A stretch of 64,000 bases of DNA from Chenggangzhangella methanolivorans (GCF_019797865.1 NZ_CP081869.1:4354501-4418500), one strand, 5' to 3'; positions 34,309-49,707 are shown, numbered from the stretch's first letter. Made by a program: numbers and translations. The notes: generated from the letters alone by a model not told the origin.

Positions 34309-35165
34309 ATGGGCGTCGATCTTTTCGCGGGGCTCGGCGCGGCGGCGCTTCCGCCGCTCGATCGAGCGCCCCGCATTCTCGTGTTCGACTCCGGGCTCGG
34401 CGGGCTGACCGTCTTTTCGGAACTCGCCAAGGCGCTTCCCTCCGCGAGTTTCGTCTACGCCGCCGACGACGCGGCCTTTCCCTATGGCGCGCTCGATGAC
34501 CAGCGGCTCGTCGATCGTGTCGTGGCGGTGATGGAGCGCCTTGTCGCGCGAGAGGCCCGGACCTCGTGGTCGTCGCCTGCAACACCGCCTCGACGCTCGC
34601 ATTGCCGAGCCTTCGGGCGAGATTCCAGCTGACTTTCGTCGGCACCGTGCCGGCCGTGAAGCCGGCGGTCGCAGCCTCGACGTCCGGCCTCGTCTCGGTG
34701 CTGGCGACGCCCGGAACGGTCAGGCGCGAGCACACCCGCGCCATGGTCGACGCCTTCGCCAAAGGCGCGGAGGTGACGCTGGTGGGCTCGCCCAAGCTCG
34801 CCGGTTACGCCGAAGGGGAACTTCGCGGCGAGCCGGCGTCGGACGCGGACATCGCAGCCGAAATCGCGCCCTGCTTCGTCGAGCGCGAGGGCCGTCGCAC
34901 CGACGCCGTGGCGCTCGCCTGCACGCATTTCCCCCTGCTGACGAAACGATTCGCGGCCGTCGCGCCCTGGCCGGTGGCGTGGATCGATCCGGCGCCCGCG
35001 ATCGCACGGCGGGTGCTTGCGCTCGTGGGATCTTTGTCGCCGAAGCAGGGAGAGCCGGCGCGGGCGCTGTTCACCTCAGGCGACGCTCGGCCTTCCGGAC
35101 TCTCTACGGCCCTTCGACTGCGCGGCATAGGTTGCGTTGGAAACGAAGTCTTTCCGCTAAGTTGA
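34309..35165 (+). CDS. murI: MurI, glutamate racemase, one frameshift
   Basis: MurI makes the D-glutamate needed for peptidoglycan. The N-terminal catalytic loop is APRILVFDSGLGGLTVFSEL, followed by the FVYAADDAAFPYGALDDQRL segment. After a frame change near 34562 the first catalytic Cys lies in VVACNTASTLALP, and the second in VALACTHFPLLTKRF. Total length of about 285 residues is normal. The ATG at 34309 (MGVDLFAG) or the GTG at 34294 may start it. The gene is essential in most bacteria, so the frame change is probably a sequence error. Confidence 0.92.
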
Positions 35166-35282
35166 ATCCGTCAATATTGCTGTCTTTACATCGTCACATT
35201 GTGCGAGTCTGATGACCAGATCAGACCGATCGTCTTGTCTCGCGTGTGATCGGATTGCGCGAACGAGAAAAAGGCGGCCTCC

Positions 35283-35819
35283 ATGCTCAGCCCGCGCTAC
35301 CCGACGATCATCGAAATTGGCGGACTTCTCGCCGATGTCGCCCATGACGGCTACGAAGCGGCGCTCAGCGAAGCTTTCGCCGATCCCGAGGTGATGAATA
35401 CGCTCGGCGGCGTGCGGCCCCCCGAGGCGGCGCGCAGTTTCATCTCGCGCACGCGGGCGCATTGGCGCGACGCGGGCTACGGGCTGTGGTTCTTGCGCGA
35501 TCTGCGCGACGGCGGTTTCGCCGGCTGGGCCGGCCTGCGGCGCTGCGAGGCCGACGGCGAACGCACGGTCGAGCTCGCTTACGCATTGACGCCGCGGCTG
35601 CGCTGCAAGGGCCACGCGACGCGCGTCGGCGAAGTCGCGCTGCAACTTGGCTTCGACAATCTCGGCCTCGGCGAGATCGTCGGTTTCACGACGCCCCAGA
35701 ACGACCACTCGATCGCGGTGCTCGACCGTCTCGGCTTCGATTATGACAAGCCGTTCGAGCATGCGGGGCGGCCGCACGCGCTCTACCGGCGCACCCAGGC
35801 GATGCACCGGACGAACTGA
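35283..35819 (+). CDS. GNAT-family N-acetyltransferase (RimJ/RimL-like)
   Basis: An intact 178-residue acetyl-CoA-dependent acetyltransferase. Landmarks are SFISRTRAHWRDAGYGLWFL, GWAGLRRCEADGERTVELAY and the acetyl-CoA pyrophosphate-binding region around RCKGHATRVGEVALQLG, then EIVGFTTPQNDHSIAVLDRL with the family Asn, and a C-terminal RPHALYRRTQAMHRTN. This is the Acetyltransf_3 group that modifies protein N-termini or small molecules; the substrate is unknown. It is convergent with the metH downstream ORF, 61 bp apart. It has its own upstream gap (35166-35282) likely to hold a promoter. Confidence 0.85.
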   Translation: MLSPRYPTIIEIGGLLADVAHDGYEAALSEAFADPEVMNTLGGVRPPEAARSFISRTRAHWRDAGYGLWFLRDLRDGGFAGWAGLRRCEADGERTVELAYALTPRLRCKGHATRVGEVALQLGFDNLGLGEIVGFTTPQNDHSIAVLDRLGFDYDKPFEHAGRPHALYRRTQAMHRTN

Positions 35820-35880
35820 GAAGCCGCCACGCATCTGATCTGCGCCGGCCGCGCCGACGGCGGCGAGATGACGCCGCGCT

Positions 35881-38562
<2,682 letters not shown>

Positions 38563-38608
38563 GAAAAATCCTGCGCTTAGGCGGGGAATTTACAGTTAAC
38601 GAATGGCT

Positions 38609-39697
38609 TCAGGCGGCGGTCAGCTCGAAGGGCTCGAGGCCCGACAGCCGCATCTTCGGCGCGATCTCGGGGAGCTTTCGCGGAGCCTTGCCCTTCACCG
38701 CCTCGGCGATCGCCGCGATGTGGTCCGGCGTCGTGCCGCAGCAGCCGCCGACGATGTTGACGAGACCCGATGAGGCGAACTCGCCCACCAGCTCGCCCAT
38801 CGCCTCCGGGCTCTCGTCATAGAGGCCGAATTCGTTCGGGAGCCCTGCGTTCGGATAGGCGCAGATCAGGGTGTCGGCCACGCGCGAAAGCTCCGCGATG
38901 TGGGCGCGCATTTCCTTGGCGCCGAGCGCGCAGTTGAGCCCGAAGGAGACCGGGCGCGCATGGTTCAGCGCGTTCCAGAACGCCGTCGGCGTCTGGCCGG
39001 AGAGCGTGCGGCCCGACAGATCGGTGATGGTGCCCGAAATCATGATCGGCACGCGGATCCCGCGTTCGGCGAACAGCTCCTCGATCGCGAAGATCGCTGC
39101 CTTGGCGTTCAGCGTGTCGAAGATGGTCTCGACCAGCAGCATGTCGGAGCCGCCGTCCAGCAACCCGCGAGCGGCCTCGCCATAGGCGGTCGCGAGCTCG
39201 TCGAAGGTGACGGCGCGGAAGCCCGGATTGTTGACGTCCGGCGAGATCGAGGCGGTTCGGTTGGTCGGCCCGAGCGTGCCGGCGACGAAGCGCGGACGGC
39301 CGTCTTCCTTCGCCGCGATGTCTCCGGCCTCGCGCGCGAGTCGCGCGCCCTCGACGTTGAGCTCGTAGGCGAGCTCCTCCATGCCGTAGTCGGCCTGGGC
39401 GATCGTGGTCGAGGAGAACGTGTTGGTCTCGACGATGTCGGCGCCGGCGCGGAAATACTGCAGGTGGATGTCGCGGATCTTGTCGGGCTGGGTGAGGATC
39501 AGAAGGTCGTTGTTGCCTTTCAGATCCCGCTTCCAGTCCTTGAAGCGCTCCGCGCGAAAATCCTCCTCGGAGAACTTTTCGCGCTGGATCATCGTGCCCA
39601 TGGCCCCGTCGAGCACGAGGATGCGCTCCGAGGCGAGCTTGCGGATCGTGGTTTCGACGTCGGTCATGGTTTTGGCTCCGATGGCTGGGCCGGTCAC
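38609..39697 (-). CDS. metH: MetH part 1: homocysteine S-methyltransferase domain of methionine synthase
   Basis: An intact 362-residue zinc-dependent barrel that activates homocysteine. It shows [20 protein letters not shown], the [20 protein letters not shown] segment, [20 protein letters not shown], and the zinc Cys residues in [14 protein letters not shown] and [18 protein letters not shown]. It ends [12 protein letters not shown], where full-length MetH normally continues into the folate domain. The GTG at 39697 overlaps the metF stop; an internal ATG at 39667 (MTDVETT) is the alternative start. Its product must pair with the downstream ORF's product to make a working enzyme. Confidence 0.95.
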   Translation of the reverse strand: MTGPAIGAKTMTDVETTIRKLASERILVLDGAMGTMIQREKFSEEDFRAERFKDWKRDLKGNNDLLILTQPDKIRDIHLQYFRAGADIVETNTFSSTTIAQADYGMEELAYELNVEGARLAREAGDIAAKEDGRPRFVAGTLGPTNRTASISPDVNNPGFRAVTFDELATAYGEAARGLLDGGSDMLLVETIFDTLNAKAAIFAIEELFAERGIRVPIMISGTITDLSGRTLSGQTPTAFWNALNHARPVSFGLNCALGAKEMRAHIAELSRVADTLICAYPNAGLPNEFGLYDESPEAMGELVGEFASSGLVNIVGGCCGTTPDHIAAIAEAVKGKAPRKLPEIAPKMRLSGLEPFELTAA

Positions 39698-40605
39698 GCC
39701 GCCGCGCTGCTTTCCGCTTTCGCGGTGGGCCTGAGGCCCAGCAGATGGCAGACGGCGTAGACGAGGTCGGCCTTGTTCATCGTGTAGAAGTGAAAGTCTT
39801 TCACGCCGTGGTCGACGAGGTCGAGCACCTGCTCGGCCGCGACCGCCGCAGCGATCAGTTGGCGGGTCTGGACGTCGTTCTCAAGCCCCTCGAAGCGTTC
39901 GGCGAACCAGCCGGGCACGCTCGCGCCCGCCTTCTGCGCGAAGCTGGACGTCTGCTTGAAGTTCGAGACGGCCACGATGCCCGGCACGATCGGAACGTGG
40001 ATGCCGCGCTTGCGCGCCTCGTCGACGTAGCGGAGGTAATGGCCGTTGTCGAAGAAGAACTGGGTGATGGCCCGGTTCGCGCCGGCGTCCACCTTGGCCT
40101 TCAGCGTGTCGAAGTCCGCCTCGCGGCTCGGGCTTTCGGGATGCATCTCGGGATAGGCCGAGACCGAGAGCTCGATCTCCGGCGCGCGCCTGCGGATGCC
40201 GGCCACGAGATCGGCGGTCGACTGGTAGCCGTCCGGGTGCGCCTCGAACGTCGTGCCGACGCCGCCCGCGGGGTCGCCGCGCAGCGCCACGATGTGGCGC
40301 ACGCCCGCCTCGCGATAGCTGTCCACGACCGCGTCGACCTCGGCCTTGGAGGCTGAGACGCAGGTGAGATGCGCGGCCGGCGGGACGTCGGTCTCCTGCA
40401 CCATGCGCGCGACGGTCGAATGGGTGCGCTCGCGGGTGGAACCGCCCGCGCCGTAGGTCACGGACATGAAGGTGGGGCCGAGCGGCGCGAGGCGCTCGAC
40501 GGCGCTCCACAGCGACTTCTCCATCTCGGGCGTCTTGGGCGGGAAGAACTCGAAAGAGACGCGGATCGGCCGGCGGGTGGCGCGGGAAAGACGATCGTTC
40601 GGCAT
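39694..40605 (-). CDS. metF: MetF, methylenetetrahydrofolate reductase
   Basis: MetF makes the 5-methyl-tetrahydrofolate used by MetH. The intact 303-residue FAD enzyme begins [20 protein letters not shown] and has the active-site [70 protein letters not shown] and [18 protein letters not shown]. The start overlaps the upstream ArsR-methyltransferase stop (TGATG) and the stop overlaps the metH part 1 start (GTGA), so it is coupled on both sides. The regulator is encoded directly upstream. Confidence 0.96.
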   Translation of the reverse strand: MPNDRLSRATRRPIRVSFEFFPPKTPEMEKSLWSAVERLAPLGPTFMSVTYGAGGSTRERTHSTVARMVQETDVPPAAHLTCVSASKAEVDAVVDSYREAGVRHIVALRGDPAGGVGTTFEAHPDGYQSTADLVAGIRRRAPEIELSVSAYPEMHPESPSREADFDTLKAKVDAGANRAITQFFFDNGHYLRYVDEARKRGIHVPIVPGIVAVSNFKQTSSFAQKAGASVPGWFAERFEGLENDVQTRQLIAAAVAAEQVLDLVDHGVKDFHFYTMNKADLVYAVCHLLGLRPTAKAESSAAA

Positions 40606-41634
40606 CAGGCGACCTCGAGGTTCGAGGAGGGCAGGGGATCGGACACGATGCGCGGGTCGCGCGCGGGTCCAGAGCGAGACGGTGAGCTTGTCGGCCGCGC
40701 CGTCGGGCGGCGGCAGGTCGCGCCGGGCGAGCGGCTCGAGGCCCGCGGCGCGGAACCACGCCTCCATGGTCTCGGACGCAAAGCCAAGGCGGCGGTGCGC
40801 GTGGTCCTCGCGGAGCGCCTCGATGGCGTGGGGCGCGAAATCGACGACGATCAGCCGCCCGCCGGGGCGCAGCGCGCGCGCGGCCTCGCGCACCGCGCGG
40901 CCGGCGTCGTCGAGGAAGTGCAGAACTTGGTGGACGATCACGAGGTCGAAGGCGCCGATGGGGGTCGGCGGCGCGAAGATGTCGCCCTGCCGGACCTGCG
41001 CGTTGGAGACGCCGGCGCGCGAGAGCGTCGCGCGGGCAAGGGCGAGCATGTCGCGGTTGCTGTCGACGCCGATGGCGCGGCCGACACGCGGGCTGATGAG
41101 CTCCAGCATGCGGCCGGTGCCGGTGCCGAGGTCAAGCGCCGTTTCGATGCGGGCGTCGCCCACGGCCTCCAGTATCGCGGCCTCGACTGCGGCTTCAGAG
41201 ACGTGAAGGCCGCGCAGGCTGTCCCAGCGGGTGGCGTTGGCGCTGAAATAGCCGTCGGCGACGCTCTGGTGGGAGGCGCGCACCTCCGCAAGACGCTCGC
41301 GGTCGCGCGAGATCGCCGGATCGTTGGGGTCGAGCCGTCCGAGCGCTACGCGGATGGCGAGGCCCGCTTCCGACTGGCCTGCGAGGCCGAAGAACGCCCA
41401 GGCGCCCTCGCGGTGGCGCTCGACGAGCCCCGCCTCGACCAGCAGCTTGAGGTGGCGCGAGATGCGCGGCTGGCTCTGGCCGAGGATCTCAGTGAGGTCG
41501 GAGACCGTCAGTTCGCCGGCGGCCAGCAGAGCGAGCACGCGCAGCCGCGTCGGCTCGCCTGCGGCCCTAAGGACCGAGAGCGCCGCCTCGAGGCCGACCG
41601 GAGCGATGGGCGCGTTCGAGAAAGACATAAACAT
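40605..41634 (-). CDS. ArsR-type regulator fused to a SAM-dependent methyltransferase, one frameshift
   Basis: The first 90 residues are an ArsR winged helix (EPTRLRVLALLAAGELTVSD, LGQSQPRISRHLKLLVEAGL). The next 220 form a class I methyltransferase with the SAM motif ALDLGTGTGRMLELISPRVG, acidic loop IGVDSNRDMLALARATLSR and FDLVIVHQVLHFLDDAGRAV. A frame change near 40675 restores the end RIVSDPLPSSNLEVA. Such fusions accompany methionine-cycle genes, and here the stop overlaps metF (TGATG). A perfect 8-bp-arm palindrome covers its start codon, suggesting autoregulation. The methyltransferase domain may sense SAM or S-adenosylhomocysteine; this is inference. Start codons at 41634 or 41628 are possible. 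Confidence 0.88.
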
Positions 41635-41640
41635 GTCTTT
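41621..41640. promoter_or_regulatory. palindromic operator candidate of the ArsR-metF-metH operon
   Basis: AAAGACATAAACATGTCTTT has perfect 8-bp arms with a 4-bp spacer and overlaps the start codons of the ArsR-methyltransferase fusion. ArsR regulators commonly bind such sites to repress their own operon. The MOSC gene ends 41 bp further upstream, so the site would control an internal promoter serving metF and metH. Confidence 0.55.
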
Positions 41641-41680
41641 ATATGATCCCGCCGCGCCGGGCAACGGCGAACTCGCGCGA

Positions 41681-42252
41681 TCAGTAAATCCACTGCTCCG
41701 GCAGATGGATCGTAACCGCGTCGCCGGGCAAGACGGGACCCGCGTGCTCGACCGAGGCCACCAGCCCACGCAGGCGCTTGGCGGCCTTGGGAAAACTGAT
41801 CTCGTCGCTCGGCCGCTCAGTGTGGCGGGCGACTGCCCGGCCCGCGTGCCGGCAAGGCGCGTTCTGGCCCTCGACGACGACGGAGGCGCCGGAAGGGAAG
41901 AACATGCGCGTGCCGGCCGGCAGGAAAGACAGGCGCGCGACGCCTTCGACCACGAGATTCGCGCCGATCCAGCCGGCTTCGAGCGGCGGCAGGCCGAGCG
42001 CATAGCCGATCTCCCAGAGCTCTTCGGGCGAGACGATCGAGATCTGTCGGCCTGAGCGCATCTTTGCGCCGCGGCGATACCAAGGCTCGCGGGCGCCGCC
42101 TCGCGTGTAAAGCCGGCGTGGCGATCGCCCGAAATGCCCTCAAGAGCGAGGTTCAGCTGCTCGACCGGCTCGGTTTCGAAGTCGTCCGTCCTAAGCGTCG
42201 AGAGCGTCCCGATGAGCTTCGCCGTCAGGCGCTTCGCCGGGTGGATCACCAC
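41681..42252 (-). CDS. MOSC-domain protein, one frameshift
   Basis: MOSC domains resemble the C-terminal domain of molybdenum-cofactor sulfurase and carry sulfur or bind metal-sulfur centres. The N-terminal part (MVIHPAKRLTAKLIGTLSTL, then LEGISGDRHAGFTRE) joins by a frame change near 42075 to MRSGRQISIVSPEELWEIGY, then GWIGANLVVEGVARLSFLPA, GQNAPCRHAGRAVARH with the conserved Cys, and GDAVTIHLPEQWIY. Joined length is about 190 residues. It lies between the Tam-like gene and the ArsR-fusion on the minus strand, and I see no functional link to methionine. Substrate unknown. Confidence 0.8.
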
Positions 42253-42286
42253 ATGATCGAGCAGGTCGCGTCATCATGGCTGAAAC

Positions 42287-43069
42287 CTAGCGCCGCGTCG
42301 CCGCCACGAACAGCCGCGGGAAGCGCAGCAGCGCCTTGCCGGTGGCGCGCTCCGGATAGAAGGCGCCGAGACGCTCGGTGTAAAGCGCGAGAAAATCCTT
42401 TCGCTCGTCCGCGTCGAGCGGATCGAGGAAGGGACGCAGGCCCGTGGCCTTCAGCCACTCGCCGATGGCCTTGGTCCCGTCGAGCGGATGCAGATAGGTC
42501 GTGCGCCAGATGTCGACCGAGCTGCAGAACGGCGCGAGCAAGTCGAAATAGGCCTCTCCTGCAAGGATCTGCGTTCGCGAGGCCGCCGCGCCCGCCAGCC
42601 GCTCCGCCCAGCGCCCGTCGCGCGCCACCTCGCGCATGACGGCGTGGCTCGGCTCGGCGAGATTGTCGGGCATCTGGACCGCGAGCGCCCCGCCCGGCGC
42701 GACGCTGCGCATCAAACGCGGGAACAGCGCCTCGTGGTCCGGCAGCCATTGCAGCACGGCGTTGGCGAAGACGACGTCGGGGGCGCGTTCGGGCGACCAC
42801 GTGGCGAGATCCGCCTCGACGAACGCGACGTCCGGCAACCGCTTGCGCGCGGCGGCCAGCATGTCGGGAGAGGAGTCGAGGCCCATGACCTCGGCGTTCG
42901 GGAAGCGGCGGACCAGAAGCTCGGTCGAGTTTCCCGGCCCGCAGCCGAGATCGACGACGCGGGCAGGCGCCTCGACGGGCACTCGCGCGAGAAGGTCGGC
43001 GGACGGCCGGGTGCGCTCGTCCTCGAAGCGCAGATAGGTGGCGGCGGACCAATCTTCCTTGAGGCTCAT
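42287..43069 (-). CDS. tam: trans-aconitate 2-methyltransferase (Tam-like)
   Basis: The intact 260-residue SAM-dependent enzyme begins [20 protein letters not shown] and has [60 protein letters not shown] and [20 protein letters not shown]. These match Tam, which methylates spontaneously formed trans-aconitate to relieve aconitase inhibition. The C-terminus ([20 protein letters not shown]) is family-typical. It follows ettA by 48 bp and precedes the MOSC gene by 34 bp on the same strand. Cytoplasmic. Confidence 0.88.
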   Translation of the reverse strand: MSLKEDWSAATYLRFEDERTRPSADLLARVPVEAPARVVDLGCGPGNSTELLVRRFPNAEVMGLDSSPDMLAAARKRLPDVAFVEADLATWSPERAPDVVFANAVLQWLPDHEALFPRLMRSVAPGGALAVQMPDNLAEPSHAVMREVARDGRWAERLAGAAASRTQILAGEAYFDLLAPFCSSVDIWRTTYLHPLDGTKAIGEWLKATGLRPFLDPLDADERKDFLALYTERLGAFYPERATGKALLRFPRLFVAATRR

Positions 43070-43117
43070 GCGGTCGCCGCCCCTCGTTGTCTGAAGCGCC
43101 AGACTAGGCGCTTCGCC

Positions 43118-44769
<1,652 letters not shown>

Positions 44770-44978
44770 GGGGGCGGGGCTCGCGGGGCTTTGCGCGGAT
44801 CAGCGCGGAACGGAATGGGTCGCGGGCCTTCTAGCGCGGAGCCCGATCGCGCCACAAGGGGAGGGCGTATCTTCCGGGGCTGCGACCGCAGATGCTCCTC
44901 CGCGACTGATCGACGGCGCGTCATCACGTTCGCTCGCCCGAGCTTTCGCGGAAGCCGCGCGCGCTGTAGAGCCTCGTC

Positions 44979-45709
44979 ATGATCTCGAACGTCACCCTTC
45001 CGGCGGTCTTCGGCGCGGGCGCGCTCAGCTTCCTGAGCCCCTGCGTGCTGCCGTTGGTGCCGCCTTATCTCTGCTTCCTCGCCGGCACGACGCTGGACAA
45101 GCTGACCGCCGAAACCGCGCCGCGCGCCGTCACCGGGCGCACGCTCGCCGCCGCCGCGCTGTTCGTCGCGGGTTTCGCCACCGTGTTCGTGGCGCTCGGC
45201 GCGACGGCCTCGGCGGTCGGGCTGCTGCTGAAGAACGCCCCGCTGCTCGCGACGATCGCGGGACTCGCCATCATCGTGATGGGCCTGCACTTCCTCGGCG
45301 CCTTCCGAATTCCGCTGCTGATGAGGGAGGCCCGGGTCGACGTCGAAAGCCCGTCGGGCTGTGGGGCGCATATGTGATGGGCCTCGCCTTCGCGTTCGGC
45401 TGGACGCCCTGCATCGGCCCGGTGCTCGCCGCAGTGCTTGCGGTCGCGGCGTCCGAGGAGACGGTGGCGAGCGGCGCCGGTCTGCTGGCGGTCTACGCCG
45501 CGGGCCTCGGCCTGCCGTTCCTGATTGCGGCCCTCGCCATGAGACCGTTCGTGGCGTTCCTGAAGCGCTTCAAGACCCATCTCGGCACGGTCGAGAAGGT
45601 GATGGGCGGCCTGCTCGTGCTGACCGGGATCGCGTTCCTCACCGGCTGGACCGCGACGGCCTCGTTCTGGTTGCTGGAGACGTTTCCGGGGCTCGCGACG
45701 CTGGGGTAG
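44979..45709 (+). CDS. ccdA: CcdA-type cytochrome c biogenesis / thiol-disulfide transporter, one frameshift
   Basis: CcdA moves reducing equivalents across the inner membrane to periplasmic thiol-disulfide proteins such as CcmG. The N-terminal half has AGALSFLSPCVLPLVPPYLC with the first catalytic Cys, and after a frame change near 45350 the second half has YVMGLAFAFGWTPCIGPVLA with the partner Cys. Six hydrophobic helices can be counted, as in the family. Joined length is about 243 residues. The gene is divergent from ettA and convergent with the YcxB-like gene across repeat A2. Confidence 0.9.
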
Positions 45710-45716
45710 CGCCGCG

Positions 45717-45811
45717 CTTGCCCCGGACTTGATCCGGGGCCCAGAAACGCCCCGGGTCCGTGAGCTCTCAAGATGCTGTGGTTCTTTGTCCCGGATCAAG
45801 TCCGGGACAAA
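45717..45811. repeat. family A palindromic repeat pair (copy A2)
   Basis: The inverted pair lies between the convergent ccdA and YcxB-like genes. The left unit starts CCCCGGACTTGATCCGGGGC and the right unit contains TCCCGGATCAAGTCCGGGAC. It nearly fills the 120-bp gap. Confidence 0.85.
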
Positions 45812-45829
45812 TAGGCGGCGTTTGCGTCG

Positions 45830-46362
45830 CTAGACGGCCGACACGATCCGCGGATGTCCGCGACCTGCTCATCGCTCAGCGCACGCTTGGGCAGCACCTG
45901 GTATTGGTAATCTGACAGGAAGAACACGAAGGCGTGGCGGTCCTCGCGCAGCATCGCGTAGTCGCGCCAGGCGATGCGGTTGCGCATGCTCGGCTGGACG
46001 GCCTCGTAGGCCTCCTCGTCCCAGCTCGCCGTGATCGGCTGGACGAGCAGCTTGTCCTGCTGGAAGCGCTTGCTGATCACCCGCGCGCCAAGCAAGAGCG
46101 GAACTGCGACGTCGAGGACAAGCAGCCCGACCGCCGCGAGAGCCGCAAGCTTCGGCAGGCTGTCGCGCAGTTCGGGCCAGGGCGTTCCGCCAAGGTGATA
46201 GGCGCCCGCGATCGCCGCCGTGGCGACCAGCCAGATCGCAACGAGAGCGAAGAGCTTCCGCGGCTGGCGCAGCATCGCCAGCATATGGAGGCGCAGCGCG
46301 CGGCGAAGGTCGCGCTCGGCGAGCGTGAACGTCGTCGTTCGGTTCATGGTCGGCAGGCTCAT
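45830..46362 (-). CDS. YcxB-like membrane protein, one frameshift
   Basis: A protein of about 177 residues with two N-terminal membrane helices (LFALVAIWLVATAAIAGAYH and LAALAAVGLLVLDVAVPLLL) and a soluble C-terminal domain containing VQPITASWDEEAYEAVQPSM, RIAWRDYAMLREDRHAFVFF and YQVLPKRALSDEQVADIR. This is the YcxB-like domain of unknown function. A one-base frame change near 45850 gives a natural end IVSAV at the TAG 45830-45832; otherwise the frame reads into the repeat. It lies downstream of the livK terminator, so it probably has its own promoter in a short gap or relies on read-through. Confidence 0.65.
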
Positions 46363-46374
46363 CGGCTGCGCAGC

Positions 46375-46402
46375 AAAAAGCCCGCCGGTCGCCCGGCGGG
46401 CT
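46375..46402 (-). terminator. Rho-independent terminator of the liv operon
   Basis: On the minus strand a 10-bp stem AGCCCGCCGG / CCGGCGGGCT with a 4-base loop is followed by five T residues. It lies 25 bp after the livK stop and ends the operon before the YcxB-like gene. Confidence 0.85.
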
Positions 46403-46427
46403 CGTTCAGCTCAGGACGATCGACTCG

Positions 46428-47527
46428 TCACATCTGCTCGTAGGTGCCGTTCTTGAACTCGTAGAACACGAAGCCCGCCACCGTCGGGTCGCCCTTGTCG
46501 TCGAACTTGATCGGGCCGGCGACGGTTTTGAACTCCTGCTTGTTCATCTCGGCGGTCACGGCTTCCGCTTCCGTCGACTTCGCGGCGTTCGCGGCCGCGG
46601 CCCAGATCTGGAGAGCGGCGTAGGAATAGAGCGTAAGCCTTCCGGTTCGAACTTCTTGGCCTTCAGCTTCTTCACCACTTCGGCGGCTTCGGAGAGCTTG
46701 CGCTGGTCCGGCGGGAAGGTGAACATCGTGCCTTCGCCGCCCTTGCCCGTGATGCCCAGGAACTCGCTCGACTGCAAAGCGTCGCCGCCCATCAGGATCG
46801 CGTTCACGCCCTGGTCGCGCATCTGGCGAACGATGAGGCCGGCCTGCTGATAGTAGCCGCCGAAATACACGACTTCCGCGCCGGCCTGCTTCAGCTTCGA
46901 GACGAGCGCCGAATAATCCTTTTCGCCCGCGGCGATCGACTCGACGAGCACGGGCTTGCCGCCGCCGGCCTCGTAGACCTTGCGGGTCTCGTCCGCGAGA
47001 CCCTTGCCGTAGGACGAGCGGTCATCCACGACCGCGACCTTTTTGCCCTTGTACTTCTCGAGGATCGCCTTGCCCGCGATGCCGCCCTGCTGGTCGTCGC
47101 GGCCGCAGACGCGATAGGTGGTCGGGCCGGGGCGCTTGTCGGTGTAGGCCGGGTTGGTTGAGGCCGGAGAGATCTGGATCACGCCTTCCTCGGCGTAGAC
47201 CGCGGACGCCGGGATCGACGAGCCCGAGCAATAGTGGCCGATCACCACCTTGGCGCCGTCGCCGGCGATCTGGTTCGCGACGTTGACCGCCTGCTTCGGG
47301 TCGCAGGCGTCGTCGCCGACCTTCACGACCAGCTTCTCGCCGTTGACGCCGCCCGCGGCGTTGATGTCCTCGACCGCCTGCTCGACGCCGTTGCGGATCT
47401 GCTGGCCGAAGACCGCGTTCTCGCCCGTCATCGGCCCTGCGACGCCGACCGTGATGTCGGCGAAGGCCGGAGTCGAGAGGACGAGGGCGAGGCTGGCCCC
47501 TGCGATCGTTGCGAGATGTCTCTTCAT
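46428..47527 (-). CDS. livK: LivK-type branched-chain amino-acid periplasmic binding protein, one frameshift
   Basis: Periplasmic solute-binding protein for the liv ABC importer. The precursor starts MKRHLATIAGASLALVLSTP with a signal peptide ending AFA. The mature fold has DITVGVAGPMTGENAVFGQQ, the ligand-binding Ser/Thr-rich GHYCSGSSIPASAVYAEEGV and ISPASTNPAYTDKRPG, VAVVDDRSSYGKGLADETRK and VYFGGYYQQAGLIVRQMRDQ. A frame change near 46640 leads to the true end (FKTVAGPIKFDDKGDPTVAG, then NGTYEQM). It is the last gene of the operon, with a terminator immediately after it. Substrate probably leucine, isoleucine or valine. Confidence 0.92.
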
Positions 47528-47614
47528 GCCGATTGGTCCTTTAGGGCCGACGTGGGGAAAAGAGAGTGACGTCTTTCGCGCCATGCCCATTGTTGGCGCG
47601 TCGAAGCGGATCTG

Positions 47615-47965
47615 TCACGCCCCGTCGCGCTTCTCGCGCCAGCCGAACGGGCCCGCGCGCTCCAGCATCCAGCCATATTGCCGGACCATCCGGGTCGCGA
47701 GCGTCGAGCGATGCCCGGCGAGCCCGAGCGCGATCAGAATGACGAGGTCGACGAGATAGAAGTGGAGGGTCAGCAGCGAGCCTGAGAACAGCGCGAAGTG
47801 GATGAAGCGCACGGCGGCGGCGAGCGGGATCATCCAGAGCGCCGTCTTCCACATCGGCTCCCAGGCCCCCGCGATCGCGCGCCCCGCCATCCACGCCGCG
47901 CCGCCCCCGAGGATGAGCGTGACGAACACGAACTCGGCGAGGGAGATCTCCCAGATCAGGCCCAT
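47615..47965 (-). CDS. DUF6867-type small membrane protein in the liv operon
   Basis: An intact 116-residue protein with three or four membrane helices: EISLAEFVFVTLILGGGAAW, PMWKTALWMIPLAAAVRFIH, FALFSGSLLTLHFYLVDLVI and a following ALGLAGHRS segment, with a charged cytoplasmic tail RMVRQYGWMLERAGPFGWRE. Small proteins of this type recur next to liv genes in Rhizobiales. The function is unknown; a role in assembly or regulation of the permease is possible. It lies between livF and livK, separated from livF by repeat B2. Confidence 0.7.
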   Translation of the reverse strand: MGLIWEISLAEFVFVTLILGGGAAWMAGRAIAGAWEPMWKTALWMIPLAAAVRFIHFALFSGSLLTLHFYLVDLVILIALGLAGHRSTLATRMVRQYGWMLERAGPFGWREKRDGA

Positions 47966-47994
47966 GCGCGAGGCTCCGAGGGGATGACGCGAAC

Positions 47995-48110
47995 TGCGTG
48001 CTTCGAGACGCCGGCCAGGGGCCGGCTCCTCAGCATGAGGGAGGTCTTCGCTGCTCCGACGATCCTCATGCCGAGGAGCGCCGAAGGCGCGTCTCGAAGC
48101 ATGCAGTCGG
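47995..48110. repeat. family B palindromic repeat (copy B2)
   Basis: The copy reads CGTGCTTCGAGACGCCGGCC at one end and GCGCGTCTCGAAGCATGCAG at the other, around inner CTCCTCAGCATGAGG and CCTCATGCCGAGGAG arms. It sits inside the liv operon between livF and the DUF6867 gene, so it is transcribed and could stabilise or attenuate the upstream mRNA. Confidence 0.8.
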
Positions 48111-48119
48111 TCTCCGCTC

Positions 48120-48835
<716 letters not shown>

Positions 48836-48839
<4 letters not shown>

Positions 48840-49707
48840 GCCTGCGCCCCCTCGATCTCACGCTCCACCGCCTCGACCTCCTCGTCCTCGACGCCCAGAT
48901 AGGCGGCGATCACCTTCGGATCCTCGCGCACGGCCTGAGGCGTTCCGTCCGAGATCTTCTTGCCGTAGTCGAGCACGACGACGTGGTCGGAGATCTCCAT
49001 GACGACGCTCATGTCGTGCTCGATCAGCAGCACCGCGACGCCGTCTTCCTTGCGGATCGAGCGCAGCAGGGCGTTGAGGTCCCCGCTCTCGCGCGGGTTG
49101 AGGCCGGCGGCCGGCTCGTCGAGGCAGAGCAGCACCGGGTCTGTGCACATGGCGCGGGCGATCTCGAGGCGTCTTTGATCGCCGTAGGGCAGGTCCGCGG
49201 CCGGGTCGTCGGCGCGGTCGATGAGGCCGATACGCTCCAGCCAGGCCTTGGCTTTCTCGATGGCGGCGGCTTCAGCCTTGTTGAAGCCGCCGAGCCCGAG
49301 CACGCCCAGCACCGTCATGCCCGACGCCTTCATCAGCGGCGCGTGCTGTGCGACGAGCAGGTTCTCGAGCGCCGTCATGCCCCCGAACAGCCGGATGTTC
49401 TGAAACGTGCGCGCGACGCCGGCGAGCCGCGAGATCTGGTGGTCGCGCAGGCGCTCCAGCAGCCAGCCACGCCCGCCCGCGCCGTTCAGCGTCAGGCGTC
49501 CGACCGTCGGCTTGTAGAAGCCCGTCACACAGTTGAACACCGTGGTCTTGCCGGCCCCGTTCGGGCCGATCAGCGCGGTGATGTCGCCGCGCTTCACGTC
49601 GAACGAGACGTCGTCGACGGCGGTCAGGCCGCCGAACCGCATGGTGAGGTGCTCGACGCGCAGCAGCGTGTCGTCGGGGAGCTTCGGCGCGTCCGCGGGG
49701 GGCGTCG

